DNA from: Toxorhynchites rutilus septentrionalis | Lineage: Eukaryota; Arthropoda; Insecta; Diptera; Culicidae | Length of the DNA: 64,000 nucleotides | Assembly (NCBI RefSeq): GCF_029784135.1 | Contig: NC_073746.1 | Location: 67,520,763 to 67,584,762 of the forward strand | Direction: 5' to 3' | In this document: piece by piece, positions 11,912 to 23,289 of the stretch | Layout of the letters: the number at the start of each line of letters is the position of its first letter | How positions within the stretch are numbered: the stretch's first letter is position 1 | Notes under the pieces: generated by a model | Told to the model about the DNA's origin: nothing | Seen by the model: only the letters and a program-made list of their open reading frames with translations | Databases searched by the model: none | Made by a program: the position numbers and the translations under genes

Positions 11912-13202
11912 TTGGGTTGGGGAAAAAGAAATGTCGTATATTGTCAATACATGGGAACACTTAAACATGTCTTGTGTTGTACTTCTCGCATCGGGTCATA
12001 CTATACGGCTTTTTAAAGACGACAATCTGTGCTACAAGTGTCGTTTTGACAGTGTTGTGATTGTCCTTTTCAGTCTCAAGTTATAGTGCGTCAAAGATGG
12101 AGTCCACCAAGCAAGAAATTCGCCATATTTTTAGTTTTTTTTTTCTACCTGCGAGGTAAAACTGCAGCGAAGGCGGCCGAAAAAATTCGTGTAGTTTATG
12201 GACCCGATAATGTAACAATTCGCACAGCACAGCGTTGGTTTGATCGATTTCGTTCTGGTGTAGTGGCTGTCGAAGATACACCCCGTACTGGTAAGCCAAT
12301 CGTCGTGGAAACCGATAAAATCGTTAAAATAATCCAAGTAGACCGGCTTGTGAGCACTCGCTCGATTGGCCAGGAACTGGGTATAGACCATAAAACCGTT
12401 TGGAACCATTTGCAGAAGATTGGATTCTAAAAAAATCTGAATGTATGGGTGCCACACGAATTGACGCAAAAAAATCTTTTAGACCGAATCAACGCCTGCG
12501 ATGCACTGCTGAAACGGAACGAACTCGACCCATTTTTGAAGAAGATGGTGACTGGCGATGAAAAGTGGATCACGTACGACAACCTAAAGCGAAAAAAGTC
12601 GTGGTCGAAGCGCGGTGAGCCGGCCCAAACCATCGCCAAGCCCGGATTGACGGCCAGGAAGGTTTTTCTGTGTGTTTGGTGGGTTTGGAAGGGAATCATC
12701 CACTATGAGCTGCTCAACTATGACCAGACCCTCAACTCGGTTCTCTACTTTGAGCAACTTGACCGTTTGAAGCAAGCGATTGATCAGAAGCGGCCAGTAA
12801 TGATCAATAGGAATGGTGTTGTTTTCCACCAGGACAATGCTCGGCCTCATACATCTTTGATGACCCGCCAGAAGCAACGGTAGCTCGGATGGGATGTCCT
12901 ATTGCACCCACCGTATAGTCCGGACCTGGCTCCAAGTGATTATCATCTCTTCCGGTCCATGCAAGACGCTTTCGGTGATACTAAGTTGGCCTCAAAAGAG
13001 GCTTGCGAAAACTGGCTGTCTAAGTTTTTTTTGCAAATAAGGAGGGGGGTTTTATAAGGGGGATTATGAAGTTGCCTTCTAAATGGCAGTAAGTTTGCGA
13101 ACAAAACGGTGCATATTTGACTTAAATTGGATAATTTTAAGTATGTTAAATAAAGCATCAAATTTCGATCAGAAATACGACATTTATTTTTCCCCAACCC
13201 TA
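11912..13202 (+). mobile_element. mariner (DD34D) transposon, inactive copy A
   Basis: Terminal inverted repeats of about 27 bp (TTGGGTTGGGGAAAAAGAAA at the left; TAGGGTTGGGGAAAAATAAA reversed at the right) are flanked by TA (11910-11911 and 13203-13204). Length 1291 bp is normal for mariner. It encloses a broken transposase gene. It is inserted in the tail of repeat copy III. A second copy lies at 35575-40457. Confidence 0.93.
12097..13125 (+). pseudogene. mariner transposase pseudogene (copy A)
   Basis: The product would be a cut-and-paste DNA transposase acting on the flanking ~27-bp inverted repeats. Visible parts are an N-terminal helix-turn-helix region (TAQRWFDRFRSG, then a second region with QELGIDHKTVWNHLQ), the WVPHELT linker, and the catalytic triad in TGDEKW, HQDNARPH and SPDLAPSDYHLF. 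The last two aspartates are 34 residues apart, which defines mariner DD34D. Damage: an extra T in a T-run near 12140 shifts the frame, TAA at about 12428, TAG at about 12881, a further slip near 13030-13060 and TAA near 13090. The start at 12097 (MESTKQEIRH) matches the start in copy B. About 342 codons fits the family. Not functional. Confidence 0.92.
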
Positions 13203-13599
13203 TAAATAGATTTTAAAGATAGAAACATGCCATTAATATCTAATTTTAGAATATCCTAAATTCCCACTCAACACTGCCGTTCTATTCATGACTATATTTA
13301 TCGATAGGGATATTTAACTCAATGTTACGCAAACACACTATCCCAAACCAGCAGGCGGGCGCCTAGGAATACATACGCGGGCAACCGGTAAACCGCGGTC
13401 TACCGTTTGACCATTCCTGGTGTATACAATCAACATCATCAAACCAATAATAACTATGTCAAACAAAGATAATAAAACTAAAATTATGTTTAAAAATCAG
13501 GCTAATAAATTCAATACAGATTTTCCGGGAAAGAACTAAGATTATTAGATTTTTTCAGATCAAAAACACAGATTTTATCATGGCAACCCCGGTCGGGAG

Positions 13600-14940
13600 T
13601 CCCCCACCCATTATAGTAGCGTAACAAGGGCGCTTCATCGAGTAAGAATCAACGAAAAGGTCGACACTGTGGTTGCGAGGTTGCGAGTGTCAGGGTCTGA
13701 TGGGCGTTTCATAGGGCGCGAGCGCTCCCGCAGACAGTGGCGTCTAGTAGCTATCAGAATAGTTTATTGAAATTTACCGCAATGGCTCGCATCCGATGGT
13801 GTCGGCTACGAATGCCAACAACAACAATTACCCGGCAAGCGGAGGTGTGCAGGAAAAGGCGGGGGGGGGCGCTATGCGAGCTGTTTTGATAAGGCGCACT
13901 AAGCACATAAACAAGTGTAGCGATAGCATCGCGCTTCGATTGAATCATTGTTCGCGGACGCGCGGTGTCAGCTCTGGGCGCGGATTGGGGAAGGTCGGCG
14001 TGGGTTTATTGTGATATATGATGTGAGATTAGTGGCGCTTGTTGGGGTTTAACTGTTGGCAAAGTTGAGACAGTATAATGCATTCAAAATTATTCCATTT
14101 GGTGGAGATAGAGAGAAAGCGAGGGTACGAGGAAACAAGTGGAATTCATATTATCCCATTGACTAAGCTTAAAATGGTTTTGAAATTTTAATTTCAACAT
14201 TTCAACCGAAAGCAGCGAACCGTTCGCTTTCGCTCCATTCCGTTTGTCATTGCAATTACAACGACGACCCTTCCGAATTCATCAACGTGCACTTCCTCAT
14301 TTGACCGTGAAAACGGCGCAACGGCAGACACAAAAAAATCAAATTGCGTCTAGACTACGCCTTTTAATTAAAACACATCATTCAAACTCGACCCCGGAGG
14401 AGATCGCTTTGGGACCGTTTTCATTTTCCAACCTACAGCCAAACCTCGGTATACATACAAATCAGACAGAGGAACAGAAAAAATCGACTCTAACACGAAT
14501 TTTCCTCCAATTTCCCGTGTCGGCCCACGAGTGGACGAAGGGACGGAGTTTGAAAAGCTTGCAGATTTATCGGAAACGGGTAGTAATTACATGTCGAAAT
14601 TGATGAAACACGAGAACAAAAAAAAAACAGCGAAATACAATTAGCCTCTGCCTTCAAAAGTGCAGATAATTGCCGTCCGTCCGCGGGGTTGACTGCGAGT
14701 CATGGGCAAGAGAGATAAAAAATTCAATATTGATCACAAATTTTGTTGTTTCTTTTTTTTTCTGCATCATTCCTTATCATTCGTCGTAATGCTCAAATAA
14801 TGTGAGTGCTCGAGCGAGCGGATTTAAGGTGATTGGATTTTATCGTGGGAAAAAATCGGCTGATTGATTCGATCAGTTATCTTTCTCGGCAATCAGGATT
14901 ACTGATATTGGAGGTAAATATGGGGCTGCTGACCAAAAAA
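13600..14940. other. Low-copy sequence, no gene supported
   Basis: This follows the right target duplication of hAT element 1 and is not repeated elsewhere in the window. It is GC-richer (for example GCGCGAGCGCTCCCGC near 13720) and includes short open frames without family resemblance. It could be an intron or upstream region of a host gene; nothing here proves an exon. Confidence 0.4.
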
Positions 14941-15029
14941 AATTATAAATAACTTCTTGATTGTTACAGCATGACTCGAATACACAACAATGATAAATTC
15001 TCTGATGTCTTATAATTCCTCAGATTTCT

Positions 15030-15900
15030 GGTTATTTTGGCGTGGGACTACGTCTAACCAGAGTATATGGGGGTGAAATGAAAACCCAAACACAGAATAT
15101 GCAGGAAAAAATGAAAGATTCCGATAGCTTATAACTCGAACATTTCTTAATAGAACAGAAAAATGTTTGCATCAATGGATGGGAAATATTTCTACGCATC
15201 TATCACAATTAATAAAATGTTGTTTTCCATGAGATAAACAATTGAATAACTGTAAAATGTCAAGCGCTATCTAAACGCCCTAACAGCCATGTTTTTATTG
15301 GCCCGATTCACGGTTTTCCCCAACACAGACTTCACAATCAATGTACATGTGGAAATCCCCTTTGCAAATATACATACAAGAAGGAAGTATTTTTGTTCCC
15401 ACCGAGCTGTGTCTCCCTAACACGGACTTCAAAATCAATGTGCCGAGGGGAATCCGCTTTGCCAATACATGCAAGTCGGGATTATTTTTGTTCCCACCGA
15501 AATGTGTTTCCTTAAGATGGATTTCAAAACAAAGATGCCTGGGGGAATCCGCATTGCAAATATAATCAAGCTGCGAGTACTTTTGTACTCGCTTGTCTTT
15601 GTGCAGACAGGAATAGGAAAACCGTCTTTTCTTCCGATTTTGGTAGCCCTGGGCATCACATTAAACGTAAAAGGACGGTCATCAAATTTACTTGTAACGG
15701 AGAACATAATCTATAACAACGCATGAATTGATCTTACATGGCAACTATTCAAACTTTTTACTTACAAAGCATATATGTTGAATTCGAAAATTGTTTCATT
15801 CAATCGATAATTCAATCAATACAATACAAATGCTTACTAAGACAACGATAGTCCCATGTCAACATTGCGGTTATATCATAGATATAACCCTCCCATTATT
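15030..15900 (+). repeat. GACGTAG-ended repeat family, copy A
   Basis: It opens with GTGGGACTACGTCTAACC and TATATGGGGGTGAAATGAAAA, then GCTTATAACTCGAACATTTC and ATCTACGCATCTATCACAAT-like words that recur in the other members. The middle holds about three ~110-bp degenerate tandem units with TTTGTTCCCACCGA and GGGGAATCCGCTTTGC. A short palindrome GAGTACTTTTGTACTC lies at about 15576. It ends with a degenerate GATAGTCCCATGTC and GCGGTTATATCATAGATATAACCC. The first about 220 bp match the region upstream of the H2A pseudogene at 46.8-47.3 kb. No protein is recognised. Confidence 0.65.
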
Positions 15901-16099
15901 TTTCACCAAAGAGATACTATTTTCAAATGAGCTGTGGTAAAAATCATATTTTTCTTTTCATATCACTATTAGTTCTATTTGTGGAAATATTTTGCTTGTA
16001 CCTATTCTCAGTGAAACCAAATTACAAATAAATTTACTTTTCTGTCACTTCCACGGTCATTTGGATGCGAAAAATTTCTTGTTAGTATTTTATCACATC

Positions 16100-18800
16100 A
16101 TTCACAAAGGCCAAAACTTTAAAAATAAGCCCAACGTGTGAATACGGCAAAAATAGTACAAAACCAACAAAGTCCGATCACACGACGGATACCTTTCAAC
16201 AGCGCGCGGCAATTTTGTTTCATCTCGGAGCCCCGATGAATTATTGAAACCTTCTCTCGGTGGCGGCCTTCCAAAATAACTCTTCGCCGAAATTAACTTC
16301 CGCTTTCCCTCTTTCTTCCTCCTCCTTCTCTTCCACCGTCGTCTCACCCCTTCCACCCATATCTTGTATCCGCCATAAAAACATAAGCCACCAAAACACC
16401 GCCGGGGGTAAAGGCCAAATTTGCTATTACCCCCCATTTAATCGGTCCGATGGTATTCCGCGCGGTCTTATCCCCCTTGCCCCACGTTTCATCTTTTTCC
16501 TTCTCATCATCATCATTAGAATTCGGAGCGCAAATCTATCAAAAATAAGTAAAGAAAAGTTTATTATCTCTTCTCGCCGTCGCGGTCTTCTCGACGAAAT
16601 CGAGGCATGGTTTCTCGCGCGCCCGAAAAGTCGGAAGATGACTTTTCTCCGGCATCGTGTGCTTTCAAAAGTTTATGGGCAGTGATGCCAGATTGGCCCT
16701 CCATCGACATTGATTATGATTACTGGCTTGATCATTCCTTGGTACCGAATAATCTCGAATTCAGGCAGCTCGCACACACTTTGAATTCAAACCCACGAGA
16801 AAATGCGTTCGGAGAACAGTGCCTTCCAGAACGAATTGCAACATGCATCGGACCATTGAACTGCGTTAGCATGACCGAGGTGCTCGAGCTTTATTTTGCT
16901 GCCTGTGATAACAGCAGGAATAAGCTTATATTTGGCAGCCAAAAGACAAAATCATGATCCGATTGATTAACATGATATTCAAGATGCCTTAATCGATACC
17001 TGCTTACTGCCCATTACAACACGTACTTTATCATTCTGGCTCAGGTAACAACTCTTTCGGTCGCAGAAAAAAGCTACCTGCTGAAGCATAGAGGGGCGCG
17101 TGAATTTATTTAGGAATAAAAATGGAATTTCGTCACGTAATGATCACGGCTACCCACTAGGCCATAGAAGCTACTCTGACATTTTTGTGCATTTGTAGCT
17201 TTAAAATGATATCATTTACTTTTTCGTTAATTATATTAACGAGTTATAACATAACGCTGTATCAAAAATCACATGCAATCTTCATGTCGAACATCGATCC
17301 TCTATTTTTTTCTCGAGTATATAATATACTTGATACATTGTCACAGACCTCCAAACGACGATAAACATAATATGGAAATAGAGTACGATGTACTTTCATT
17401 TTATTTATTTTGACATGTATCGACATGTCATATTTTTATACTCGAAAAAATCGCTGGAACAGATTGTTTTCTCCCGATTTTTTCGACCTTAGAGACACTT
17501 TCTGTAAATATTTTTTTTAATGCACACCGATTTCAGCCTTATCGAAGACCACTCGAAAACTTTATAAACACAATGTAAGCATTTGGATAGTTATGGAGCG
17601 TTTCATTAAACTTTCGTGTAAAGTCAATCTGATTCTTCTACGATTTTTTTCCATACAAATACTAAAAAGACAAGAAATAGCGACAGCTGAAATGGAAGGA
17701 GAAACATCGTCTCACTCAGGCCAGATAATCCCAATTTTGAACAATTTATTTGATTGTTCCAAAAGTTCTTATTCTCAATGGCTCGCAGCATACTAAACAG
17801 CATATTCATCACCACTCTAATGGTTTCCACACAGAAGAGATGCCCTATCAGACGCGGCTGACATCCACTGTGTCGTTCATAAGCTCACACAGAGCAACTG
17901 CGCCCATCATGCGTTCGCTTGTACATTTCATACGCAGGCTGACGAGATGGTAATCCTCCTTGCTTACACCGTACGGGTAAAAATGTTTGCAACGCACAGA
18001 TAACAAAAGTAATGTAGAGCTTTTTTTGGATAATATTACTCAATGTGAATAGTTTCAGAAAATTTGTTCAATGTGCAATGTGAACCAGTCAAACAACTGA
18101 AAACGATATGCCTAGTGCAACATGAACGATATTTCCAAGGTATTGAACTTTTGAATGTATTTGTCATTGCTACTTCACTAGATCCTCGTTTTCAGACGAT
18201 CTATCTTAGTCCATTAGCTCACCCTAAGGCATTGGAATATGTGTTCGATATAGCTGGAGCCTTAAACACAAAATCATGAACTGCCACAAAGGCAACTTCA
18301 ACGTCAGTAGTGTTCGAGTATAGTACTGGTAGTTTGTGGGGATTTCATCATGAAATTACCTGGATTCCATACCATTTGATAATGATATTCCATACTATAG
18401 AATATCATTTCCTTAAATAAGTTCTGTTGTTTCACCAAGCAGTGGACTGTATTTGACACGCAAGATCAACGAATGTGCAATTCTCAACCAAAGTAACAGT
18501 TATGCTACTAGAAGAGAGTGTTAATTCCACGGAACGATTCCTCTTTGGTCCTGCAAGGACCAATCCAATAGCACAAACTACACCACGGACCGAATGAGTG
18601 ACTAATCGGTTGATAGCAAAATTATACACTTATTCCTTTTTTCACATTTTATATTTACAGCAATTTACAAACTTAAACATTAAACTTTCTTTTTAGCTTC
18701 TTGCTTCAAATAACTCCATGCGTACGAAAATAAACTTCTTTGCTTAGCGGTGGTTGAATTTTAACTCTTTCTCTCTTTTAATTAATTTATTTATTTGAAT
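16100..18800. other. Low-copy stretch, no gene supported
   Basis: I find open frames of up to 141 codons (for example 16260-16685 and 16607-16957) but no domain, no codon bias that stands out and no clear splice context. The CT-rich segment at about 16300-16370 produces a serine-rich frame that is probably composition, not coding. No mobile-element ends were found. Confidence 0.4.
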
Positions 18801-18817
18801 GATTCCATCACGACACT

Positions 18818-18985
18818 AGAATGCCCCCGTGGTCGAGGGGTTAGCGTCACACTTATCGTGTCGGACTATCTCGTTCGTTCTGGTTCGCTAAAGAAATTTC
18901 GATCGACTTGCGCTGTGGTCACGCGTATTCCAGAACTAGCCACTAAGAATACAATCCAGACGTGTTATTTGATTATTTGAAAAAA
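18818..18985 (+). mobile_element. Decayed tRNA-derived SINE
   Basis: It reads GCCCCCGTGGTCGAGGGGTT (box A region) and later GTGGTCACGCGTATTCCAGA and CGTGTTATTTG, the same order as in the three well-preserved SINEs. Box B is degraded and the 3' tail and target duplication are missing. It is an older, truncated member of the family. Confidence 0.75.
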
Positions 18986-19149
18986 TTATGATTTTTTTTT
19001 TGTAAATGAGCTATAAAATACCTTCGTTTTGATACTTAATATTTTTCTTATGTGAAATCAATCCCGAAATAGAGCTGGTTTCTTACCTCAGAATTCTAGG
19101 TGGCCCAGCTTTAAACTTTTGAATCCGGAGGATAACGCGATAACGCTTC

Positions 19150-19202
19150 TCTGGTTTTTGACGTAGAACTACGTCTTTCAGGAAGGGTACCAAATCGGAA
19201 AA
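19150..19202 (+). repeat. GACGTAG-ended repeat family, copy B (left part)
   Basis: TTTTTGACGTAGAACTACGT is followed by CTTTCAGGAAGGGTACCAAATCGGAAAA, matching 29663-29715. The repeat is interrupted at 19203 by the LTR-like insertion and continues at 20763. Confidence 0.75.
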
Positions 19203-20762
19203 TGTAGCGGTCAGCAGTTTAAATGTTCTAGGGCAAAACATACTCTGTATGTATTTGCCCTAAGGTAGATAATAAGTGTGTGGGTTGAGCCGATATTAAA
19301 AGCTGTGTAAAGCTTATTCGCCTCACTGTGCCAATATTCAGATCTGAGAGTCCGGGAGAGATTCCCGTGAGAGTTTTCTAGTATGCTGCTTCTTGATCGC
19401 GAAAGCTGGGAAGCGGTATTTCGACACTAGAATGAGACGGCCAGCTTTAGTCTTGGATTTCCGAGTGCGGCCGATAAGTTTCGGGAAAAGGGAATTAATT
19501 AGCCTGATTTCACTTTCCCTGAGCTGAGGATTTCCGGACTCGCACATTCTGCTGCTGATTGCTTAAAACTGTGGAAGTGCGCGAATTTGTTCGTGAGCAA
19601 TAAGTTGTGCTAAGTATATATATATTTTTTGTATGTTAACGTTATTTCCAGATGTAAAATTTAGTTATTATAGTAGGATAATCTTGTGTGGTGTGCAAAG
19701 TAAATCGCTAAAAAGCGTGTCAGGGCTAATAGCTGAAGAAAGGTAATTTAATTATACCAATTGGTAGAATAGTCAACAAAGTGCTAATGTGCCTGTTCAA
19801 AATTGGGCTGCACTATCCTTCTCAGACATCGTCGAGTCGGGACGAAAGAATTGGTTCGCCCACCGCACCCCACAGCAGCGAGAATCAAATCGATATCGAC
19901 ACAACGAGTTAGCAGAATAAAAGCTCCCTCCAAGCAACGACGTCAGCAGCAGCGATTCATCTTTCGAAGCAAGCTTGAAACGATTTGGTGAGTCCGTTCC
20001 AATCACATTCTATTGTGGAAGGTGGCGTCCGGTGAGGACGCCACGGGGATTTTCATTACGTACCGTTCCAAAAGTGGAAAAAGGGCACAGTGAGACAAAG
20101 GCGTGTCCAACAAAAGTCATTGTTCCGGTGACGTAATTCCCGGACAATGCAGCATACATAAAAGCATCAGCACAAAGCACAACCAATTAGACAAAAGCAC
20201 AAAGCACGATGAAACTTAATGAGTCATGACTCAGACACACACACATGCGTGAATACAAGAAGTAGAGAGGAAATAGATAGGCCTAAGAAATAGAAATAAA
20301 TGTGAACCAAATGTTAAATGTAGTTCGTTTGTTCCTATATACAATTAAAGCTAGATAATTCAATTTGATGTTTGGAAATATGTAAAATGTTATGTGTATT
20401 TTTTTTGTCGTGATCCGTCTTCCGCTTAGCGGAATTTGAATGATAGATTTTCGCAATTCCATTGGGTTACGCTCTCTGGTGGGGAATAGCGACCTGGCCT
20501 GTGATGATTCATTCAGGCACGGGTGAGATCTACCATTTTTTGGGAGGCTTAATGAAGTTTGATGAGGCTTCAGTTGGGTTTTGATTTCTAGTTAGGGTAT
20601 CGTAGCCTGGCTGGAACGATCCGTACTTCCATTACGGAAGTAGTCGTACTAGAACTCGCCCTCATAAGGGAGTCTCAACTGGGCATATCGAACTTGGCTT
20701 GGTCCTTCGGGAGTGGCGCTTAAGCTGCGCGCTTTTAAAGGATCGGCCAGCCCACGGCTACA
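19203..20762. mobile_element. 1.56-kb LTR-like insertion (probable solo LTR)
   Basis: It begins TGTAGCGG and ends CGGCTACA, that is TG...CA with short inverted termini. It is flanked by AAAA on both sides (19199-19202 and 20763-20766), consistent with a 4-bp target duplication, and removal exactly restores copy B of the GACGTAG repeat. Inside are a TATATATAT run at 19615, AATAAA at about 19918 and two strong hairpins. No gag or pol frame is seen, so a solo LTR of a Ty3/gypsy-type element is the best guess. A different non-coding insertion cannot be excluded because the TSD is homopolymeric. Confidence 0.55.
20023..20048. other. GC-rich hairpin inside the LTR-like insertion
   Basis: GTGGCGTCC and GGACGCCAC form a perfect 9-bp stem around a GGTGA loop. 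A second hairpin follows at about 20118-20150, with CATTGT-CCGG paired to CCGG-ACAATG. Both could be RNA structures in a retroelement leader. Function is unknown. Confidence 0.55.
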
Positions 20763-21600
20763 AAAACAGGTCACGTTTTTATTAAATAAAGTTAACGTTA
20801 ATAACTATTTCCACTGTGAACGAATTCTCATGATTTGCATACCAATCGAATCGGAAATTCTCTAAGATTTGTTTGATAAGCTATAGATTACAATTCGCTA
20901 ATCTCTAAACGGCTTAAATTCATGAAAACTTCCTTTTTTGCCATACATTTGTTCTGCCGATTTGTGTGCTAACCCTACCCGTATTTCGAATGCTTATAAC
21001 TCGAACATTTCTTAAAAGATCGGAAAGATGTTTGCATCAATTGATAGGATAGATTTCTACGCATCTATCACAATTAATAAAATATTATTTTTCATGAGAT
21101 GAACAATCTACTAACTGTAAAATGTCAAGCGTTATTCGCTTTGCAAATATTTGCCGGGGGTATTTTTTGGTGTTGAGTACTTTTGTACTCGCTTGTCGGT
21201 GTGCAGAACGGAATATGTTTCCCTAAAACGTACTTTTAAACTAAGAAGCCTGGGAGAATCGTCATTTCAGTTACTAGAGGTGAATGAACTTTCGCGGCTC
21301 GAGAACTACGTAAACATGATATATACAATAATTTCAGAAGGAAATGTAAAATACAATGATCGTTTGACAATTCTTCCGTTCACATATTTTCGTAGTCCTA
21401 GGCATCATACCAAACGTAAAAGGACGTTCATCAAATTTACTTGTAACGATGAACATAATCTATTACAAAAATTTCGATGCATTCTAAAATAATATTCGAA
21501 GTGGTAAACAAGTGGATTGCATAATATAATTGCATAGTTCTACGTCGAAAATATACGGTCGTGTCCTAGATACAACCCCTTACTATTTTTTTTTGCTGTA
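20763..21600 (+). repeat. GACGTAG-ended repeat family, copy B (right part)
   Basis: Resumes with AAAACAGGTCACGTTTTTAT and AAGTTAACGTTAATAACTAT, then the shared GCTTATAACTCGAACATTTC and ATCTACGCATCTATCACAAT blocks, and GAGTACTTTTGTACTCGCTT. It ends with GATGCATTCTAAAATAATAT, GCATAGTTCTACGTCGAAAA, and the GTCCTAGATACAACCCCTTA tail followed by a T-run. Its order matches copies C and D at 29.7-31.5 kb. A 113-codon open frame at 21151-21492 has no recognised domain. Confidence 0.7.
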
Positions 21601-21663
21601 TTATAGTGACTTTCAGTTTTTAGCTGGTTCATCACATGGAGCAACGGATTTATTCTGTTGGAA

Positions 21664-21760
21664 GAATGTTGGGAGCGAGAATTGAACTCGCGACTTTAAT
21701 CATGAGAAGTACGGATGTTAATCACTACGCCAGATCGCCTCCCGCTCCTTTTGTTGTATG
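21664..21760 (-). repeat. tRNA-like SINE head (different family)
   Basis: On the minus strand the segment has a box A-like TGGCGTAGTGATTAA, a variable-length middle and a box B-like GAGTTCAATTCTC, preceded by GGGAGGCGATC. The two boxes are about 35 bp apart, as in tRNA genes, but acceptor-stem pairing is not clear. It is more likely the head of a second SINE family than a functional tRNA gene. Confidence 0.45.
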
Positions 21761-21807
21761 CCAAAAGCGCGAGGAGCGCGATAGCGCTCGTCTTGTTTTA
21801 TATTAAC

Positions 21808-23270
21808 ACTAGCTGACCCGGCAAACTTCGTCCCGCCAAAAATTTTTTGTTATCAATACCTTCAAACATTCACGTTTTCTTACTATGAGCAAGTTCATGG
21901 GTCCAATCGCAAAACTGTTCATTGATTGATCTTCTATTCATCTCCGTTGAATTTACTTTTTACTACAAAATTCCTAGTATTTTTAACAAAACTCATCAAT
22001 ATAATATCAGATTATTTTCAGACACAATTCTCGTTCAAGATTTTTCAACCATTTGTAAGTAACATATTTATCCGTTACATGGAATAAATGTTTTGTACAG
22101 AAAATATGATAGAATAAAGACAGCCCTAAATCGGACAATTCCTTCCTCGAATTCTGCTCTTATCAACACATCTGGCGATCCTTTTTTTGGTATAGATAGA
22201 AGAAGATATAGGAGTGCGTTTCATCACATTAAAATCCATTTACAGTTTCGAACAAAGATCAATTTCGCTAGCGCAACATCAAATGGACTAACAGCACTTG
22301 TCACTTTGTAATTGTGGAACAAATAAGAATTTAATTTTCCGAATTTTCTCTTTTTCCATCAGAGTTTTCCGAAATTTTCAATTGTCATGTTTGGCTGGAA
22401 TATTTTTGGTTGAAATATGTGTAATATTTTTATAGGATCCCCTCTCCATTCCAGAGGAGGGAGGGGTGTCATACCATTATAGAAACATTTCTCATACCCA
22501 AAAACCCTCACATTACAAATTATGCTTGATAGGCTTAATGCAGAAATTTGTGTTTCATTTGTTTTATACAGCCCACCCTTAGAGAGGGGGGTGGAGAGTC
22601 TAAACATCATAGAATTATTTATTGCACCCTAAAACCTCCACATGCCAAATTTGGTTTCATTTTCTTGATTAATTCTCGAGTAATGCATAAATTTGTGTTT
22701 CATTTGTATGGCAGCCCCTGCTTAGAGGATACGGAGGAGTATTTAACCACCGTAAAAACATTTATTGGTGCACCCGTGGCCGAGTGGTTAGCGTCTCACA
22801 TTATCATGCCGGGTGTTCGGGTTCGATTCCCGTTCTGGCCGGGGGATTTTTTCGTCAAAGAAAGTTCCTTCGACTTGCACTGTGATCACGCGTATTCTAG
22901 AGCTTGCCCCTCGGAATACATTCAAGGCGTGTTATTTGGCTTAGAAAATCTCAACAAAGTATTAATAAATGACGCTAGTTAATGCATACGTTGAGACGGC
23001 AAAAGTTCCACAGGGAACGTTAACGCCATTCAAGAAGAAAAACATTTATTGCACCCTAAAACCTCCACATGCCAAATTTGGTTTCGTTTGCTTGATTAAT
23101 TCTCGAGTAATGCATAAATTTGTGTTTCATTTGTATGGCAGTCCCCACTTAGAGAGAGGGGGGTTGAAGTCCAACCATCATAGAAGCATTTTTGGTTTCA
23201 TTTGCTTGATTAATTCGCGTAGTGCAGAAATTTGTGTTTCATTTGTATGGCAGCCCCCCCAAAAATTCCC
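21808..23270 (+). mobile_element. ACTAGCTGACCCGG-ended repeat element, copy IV
   Basis: It starts ACTAGCTGACCCGGCAAAC and keeps the long unique 5' part, including GTTCATTGATTGATCTTCTA and TTACATGGAATAAATGTTTT. It then has degraded ~150-bp units to about 23270. The 3' GACAGACAGA tail is absent. A SINE splits it at 22768-23037. The unique 5' part is shared with 56.4-56.8 kb and, reversed, with 8.03-8.34 kb. Confidence 0.72.
22768..23037 (+). mobile_element. tRNA-derived SINE
   Basis: This is the best-preserved copy: GTGCACCCGTGGCCGAGTGG (box A included), GGTTCGATTCC (box B), a ~190-bp body and a CAAGAAGAA tail. The 14-bp target duplication AAAAACATTTATTG lies at 22754-22767 and 23038-23051. 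It is over 90% similar to the copy at 10509-10786 by eye, with the identical insertion style into a ~150-bp unit. Confidence 0.92.
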
Positions 23271-23289
23271 GGAAATGGAAGAAAATGGA

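Larger units (their letters stand above)
10388..13215 (+). mobile_element. ACTAGCTGACCCGG-ended repeat element, copy III (interrupted)
   Basis: It starts ACTAGCTGACCCGGCAAAC and contains about eight ~150-bp units. The GATCGGTTCAGTAGTTTCCG and GACAGACAGA 3' block is at about 11840-11900. Three later insertions split it: a SINE (10509-10786), a TTAA-flanked MITE (10873-11058) and a mariner (11912-13202). The few bases after the mariner (AAATAGATTTTAAAGATAG) fit the interrupted tail. Confidence 0.72.
7075..13419. mobile_element. hAT-type element 2, nested in element 1
   Basis: The left end reads CAGGGGTGGCCAAAC and the right end is the inverse of CAGGAATGGTCAAAC. The 8-bp flanks are GTCTATAC (7067-7074) and GTGTATAC (13420-13427), seven of eight matching. 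GCGGTCTACC-type sequence follows both termini. No hAT transposase domain is visible; the interior is filled by other repeats. An alternative right end at about 9301 (CTTTGGAAATCCCTG) also looks hAT-like but has a poorer flank match. Confidence 0.6.
4820..13591. mobile_element. hAT-type element 1 (8.8 kb, swollen by nested insertions)
   Basis: The element starts CAGGGTTACCATA and ends with the inverted counterpart of CGGGGTTGCCATG. It is flanked on both sides by the perfect 8-bp target duplication GTCGGGAG (4812-4819 and 13592-13599), as expected for hAT transposition. The left 120 bp contain repeated CAGATT words (about 4837, 4857, 4903, 4910, 4939), and the right end has CAGATT near 13517 and 13570; subterminal repeats of this kind are typical hAT transposase-binding regions. 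No transposase domain is recognised between about 4990 and 7075, so it is non-autonomous or decayed. It carries a second hAT insertion at 7075-13419. Confidence 0.75.

Noticed and set aside
16260..16685. Ser/Pro-rich 141-codon frame
   Set aside because: The composition follows a CT-rich tract; no recognisable motif or conserved context.
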